Shown one piece after another: positions 60,547 to 64,000 of a stretch of 64,000 nucleotides of DNA. Every line of letters starts with the position of its first letter. Positions within the stretch are counted from its first letter, which is position 1. Source of the DNA: Meghimatium bilineatum (Eukaryota; Mollusca; Gastropoda; Stylommatophora; Philomycidae); assembly GCA_034231615.1 (NCBI GenBank), contig CM067307.1, forward strand, positions 5,132,647 through 5,196,646, given 5' to 3'. The position numbers and the translations under genes were made by a program. The notes beneath the pieces are model-generated. The model was not told the origin of the DNA. It searched no databases and saw nothing but the letters and a program-made list of their open reading frames with translations.

Positions 60547-60700
60547 CAATTATATCCTCAGCCTCAAAGAGCTTCTTTTGTGTCTCCTGCAGCTGCTGCC
60601 GAAGGACACTCAACTCATTCCGCAGAATGTATGTCTGCTCCACCTCCTGGGCCCATGTCACCTGATCTTGAACCAACTTGTCAGCCAGTGTGGATGACTC
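60530..60700 (-). CDS. EVI5: EVI5 coiled-coil exon, 57 codons, with tandem donors
   Basis: ESSTLADKLVQDQVTWAQEV, then EQTYILRNELSVLRQQLQET and QKKLFEAEDIIGDIRNR. The acceptor is ttctctatcag and the first donor ACAGG|GTAAGC. The vertebrate protein has SLADRLIQGQVTRAQEAEE in this place. The exon may be extended by 14 residues for each donor skipped (VSECCDMNGDIRNR each). Confidence 0.92.
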
Positions 60701-61149
60701 CTGATAGAGAAAAGGATATTATATGAATGTTGGTTGCTGATCCAGTGATCCATAGTCTCATGCCCGTGACCCAATATGAACATTGCCAATACAGATTTTT
60801 ACGTTTATTTATTTGTTAAAAAGTGTTTCCAACACAAACAAAGAAATACATATATCAACATAATCAATAATAGTGAAACTAATACTGCATTAGAGTTACA
60901 GTGTTGCCACATTGGAACCATGAACATAAAAAGTCAGTCAAAAATACCTTATACTCAGTTATATGGACATGTGTGGAAAAAAATCATTCATGAATCATTC
61001 CTTAGGGTAAACAATGCAAGATTTTCTTTATTCAACAGATCTCCTTCTATCTTCAACTGTTCCGTGACTGATATTTTTGAAAGAGGATTGTGTCTCTCTA
61101 CATGTCAAAAATGCACAAGTTTTTCACTATTTCACCACTGACAAGTGCT

Positions 61150-61470
61150 TCCAGCTGACCTGAAGTATTGGTTATCGCTTTCAGCTAACCTGCTTATATT
61201 GATTATTGTTTCCAGCTGACCTGCAAGTATTGATTATTGTTTCCAGCTGACCTACAAATTTGGTTATTGCTTCCAGCTGACCTACAAGATTGGTTATTGC
61301 TTCCATCTGACCTGCAAGTATTGATTATTGTTTCCAGCTGACCTACAAGTTTGGTTATTGCTTCCATGTGACCGTCAAACCTTGATTATTGCTTCCATTC
61401 GACCTGCAAGCTTGGTTATTGCTTTCAGCTAGCCTGCAAGCTTGGTTATTGCTTCCAGCTGACCTACAAT
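61150..61470. repeat. 31-bp tandem repeat, about 10 copies
   Basis: Unit ttggttattgcttccagctg plus acctacaagat, in two variants (ggttattgc, gattattgt). Confidence 0.9.
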
Positions 61471-61489
61471 TTGGTTATTTTGTCTCTGA

Positions 61490-61900
61490 CAAATTATATT
61501 TTATGGTCTTTATACCAAATTTGTAACAAAAGTCTTTTGCACTTAAATGTCTGAATCCTACTTTATGTATCTGCAGTGAGTGTCCAGATTTGATATCCGC
61601 ATTCAAGAATAGTAATAGTGATTTGATAATAAATAGCAGTCCATGTCTTGAAGGGGTCAGATGTGGAGCAAGGAATAGCAACACTATGATCTGCCATACA
61701 TGTCATAAGAGGTAAGTAAGGAGGTTTTGTTGATGGGGTTGGCCGTTCCATCACATAGCTGGTGAAAGTGACCAAAAAGTCATGCTGAAATTGAATTTCT
61801 TGGGCTGAAAGGCGCAGATGTTTCAGCCAAGCTGTAAACAATGACACAGCTCATTCCGATCCCCAGACTACATCATGCTATTATGCAGGAGCTTGAGAAG
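61490..61900 (-). pseudogene. LINE fragment joined to dispersed repeat D
   Basis: 61490-61650 encodes FKTWTAIYYQITITILECGY and QIWTLTADT, then RIQTFKCKRLL in another frame, a decayed LINE C-terminal region. 61650-61900 is a dispersed repeat D copy (gcaacactatgatctgccat, cagactacatcatgctatta). Confidence 0.65.
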
Positions 61901-62236
61901 AGGATAATAAATAGGACACAGGAAACTAGAAATGCAGGACTGATGAATAGTATTAGTATTGTGTAGCATCATTTCCATCATTATCATTGCCATCATTATC
62001 ATGATAGTGATAATAATAAATATCATCACACTTCAATGTTGGCCATATTCATGAGAATGGACCCTGAAATCCCAAGTGTTCTTTCTTGTTTTGCTGACAC
62101 AAACCAATGATGTAATCAACAACCATTGCCTATAATAACATAACAGTAGTAAGACATCTCATATTTATTACTGTATTTGCAGTGGTTACTTTTTTTTTTA
62201 CATACTTTAATGCAAAATTTTAGATGCAAGAATATC

Positions 62237-62650
62237 TCCTCCACTTTACCAGCACAACTGTTTAATATCTACTCCACTTTACCAGCACAACTGTTTAATA
62301 TCTACTCCACTTTACCAGCACAACTGTTTAATATCTACTCCACTTTACCAGCACAACTGTTTAATATCTACTCCACTTTACCAGCACAACTGTTTAATAT
62401 CTACTCCACTTTACCAGCACAACTGTTTAATATCTACTCCACTTTACCAGCACAACTGTTTAATATCTACTCCACTTTACCAGCACAACTGTTTAATATC
62501 TACTCCACTTTACCAGCACAACTGTTTAATATCTACTCCACTTTACCAGCACAACTGTTTAATATCTACTCCACTTTACCAGCACAACTGTTTAATATCT
62601 ACTCCACTTTACCAGCACGTTTAATATCTACTCCACTTTACCAGCACAAC
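62237..62650. repeat. 33-bp minisatellite, about 12.5 copies
   Basis: Unit ctccactttaccagcacaac plus tgtttaatatcta, almost invariant, with one truncated copy near 62610. Frames stay open because 33 is a multiple of three. Confidence 0.97.
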
Positions 62651-62659
62651 TTGTACTGT

Positions 62660-64000
62660 CTGAAAGAGCCTGCTTGAAGTAGTCACATTCTCCTGTGTAT
62701 AGTTTTGTAAGTGGGCAGGTTACTCAAGCCACCTATCTGAAATAAGGCACTAATACCAACTGTAAGAGTCTGCACTTAACTCTATTTCTGACTTGCAATG
62801 TTGCCAATTTTTCATGCAATAATGCATATCAATCATGACAATTTCCAGAAAGATCACACTGTATTTAAGTCGAAAATAATTTATCAAAATGTGCATTTAA
62901 CCCTAAAATCTATATATAAAGTACACCACTAAATGTCAATATATACCGAGTAATTATTAAATTAAAACAGATTATATTTAGCACAAATATGGAAATACTG
63001 TCATAGTTGACAGGTATGGAATTTCAAAGTGACTACGGTACTAGAATCTCTCTATTTTATTCTCAGTATTCCTTCTTGCATTGATTTCTTCTTCTGCCAA
63101 AACATGTTTTCTTCCACGCATCTTTTGTAATACAACACGCCTGAACAAATTCTGATTACCTCAATTTTTTAATGTCCCATGTACATTGACGATTCGATTC
63201 TTCCAGCACCTTACCTACATGTCTATACTCAGTAGTTCACAGAACTCTTAACTTTCGAAGAACTCTTAACTTTCGAAGAACTCTTAACTTTTGAAGAACT
63301 CTTAACTTTCCATGAACTCTTAACTTACCAATTTATTGTCAAAATTCCTAAAGTTACCAAAAGAAAAAATTATACATTAATAAATATATTTATACACACT
63401 AAGAATAACAAACAATGTATGCGGCTGTGAAAGTTACTCAAGAAACTGATCAACAAGTAATGACTAGCCAACTAAGAAATAGGCACATGCAATGATAAAG
63501 ACAAGATGCTTGGCCTGATGTTTGAGGATGCAGTGATCCGGTGTCTAGCCTTGCTAACCGCTATGAGCGTGTGTACAAAGAAGAAGTAACTTGCAAATAA
63601 CACTCAAATACACAAAGATTACATGCTGTACATAAAGTGCCTTCAACATACAGGGTATATGGTGACAAAAAATATACATACATTTGTTACAGTCAGGCAT
63701 ATAATTAATTAACAGGCTATGATAAACACATTAAAAATCAGAGTTCGTTTATGAAACAAAGAGTTAGTTAATGAAACAAAGAGTTAGTGAATTAAACAGA
63801 AAATTAGTTCATTAAAAAGTAATGAATCAATAAAAACAGAAGTGATTTAAACAGAAAGTTAATCAAACAGTGATACACAGAGGTCTTCAACAGAGAGTGA
63901 TTTACCAGTTAACAACAGACATTGATATATAAATTACTTAAACAGAATATGATACACAAGTTACCTAAACAGAAAGTGATACACAAGTTACTAAACAAAC
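62660..64000. other. EVI5 upstream intron, no exon recognised
   Basis: Contains a 19-bp repeat (gaactcttaactttcgaa) at 63240-63325 and a degenerate repeat (aaacagaaagtgatacacaa) at 63730-64000. Around 63060-63180 the minus strand may encode a decayed LINE end. The expected EVI5 segment before ESSTLADKL was not found. Confidence 0.5.

Larger units (their letters stand above)
41703..60700 (-). other. EVI5: EVI5-type Rab GTPase-activating protein gene, 5' end missing
   Basis: Seven exons (60530-60700, 59053-59208, 57085-57231, 54252-54413, 51884-52126, 48402-48488, 41703-42872) encode 711 residues up to the stop. EVI5 proteins act on Rab GTPases (Rab11 in vertebrates) through an N-terminal TBC domain and dimerise through a long coiled coil. 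They function in membrane traffic and cytokinesis. Here the coiled-coil exons match EVI5 closely in order and wording (ADKLVQDQVTWAQE, LQEELIAVKLREAEA, AELRHRIAEIDIQ). Every intron is phase 0 and every internal exon is a multiple of three. The TBC exons are to the right of the window. Confidence 0.9.

Noticed and set aside
59949..60697. Plus-strand frames of about 230 codons
   Set aside because: Shadow of the 42-bp EVI5 donor array; the minus strand holds the real exon.
60776..61141. 121-codon plus-strand frame in the EVI5 intron
   Set aside because: No motif, AT-driven composition, antisense in an intron, followed by tandem repeats.

Overview
The window looks like nuclear DNA of an invertebrate animal. 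It is AT-rich, genes are split into short exons by long introns with clean GT..AG boundaries, and everything else is tandem repeats, tRNA-headed SINEs, LINE and Penelope-like fragments and small inverted-repeat elements. The mixture fits a lophotrochozoan such as a mollusc, but that assignment is an inference; no species is claimed.

Two protein-coding genes can be reconstructed, both on the minus strand. (1) A tumour-necrosis-factor superfamily-like ligand has seven exons from 17729 down to 3034: cytoplasmic tail, transmembrane helix, cysteine-containing stalk, 28-bp mini-exon, then three exons of the TNF homology domain. All exon phases agree (2, 0, 0, 1, 1, 0, 1). The last part of the domain was not found and probably lies left of the window. 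(2) An EVI5-type Rab GTPase-activating protein gene has seven exons from 60700 down to the stop at 41703, all joined by phase-0 introns. They encode the coiled-coil region and a long acidic, serine-rich tail. The TBC domain exons must lie beyond base 64000.

Layout: 1-3 kb, Penelope-like remnant and unassigned DNA; 3-18 kb, TNF-like gene with introns full of minisatellites, a long TATC tract, LINE fragments and a Penelope-like element with a GIY-YIG domain; 18-41 kb, intergenic DNA with LINE tails, SINEs, a mariner tail, palindromes and many copies of one dispersed repeat; 41.7-60.7 kb, EVI5 gene with SINEs, a LINE, a large nested inverted repeat and satellites in its introns; 60.7-64 kb, upstream EVI5 intron.

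The most unusual observation is that tandem repeats sit on, or a few bases from, exon edges in both genes. The clearest case is EVI5 exon 60530-60700. Its 5' splice site is part of a 42-bp repeat present 12 times, so 12 GT donors follow one another in frame, each adding exactly 14 residues. A 46-bp repeat duplicates the donor of the TNF mini-exon ten times (eight intact, two GT>AT), the stalk exon donor is present three times, and the acceptor of EVI5 exon 51884-52126 is present three times at 52-bp spacing. A 38-39-bp array next to EVI5 exon 54252-54413 looks like decayed donor copies. This suggests repeated local duplication of splice junctions, with possible splice-variant consequences.
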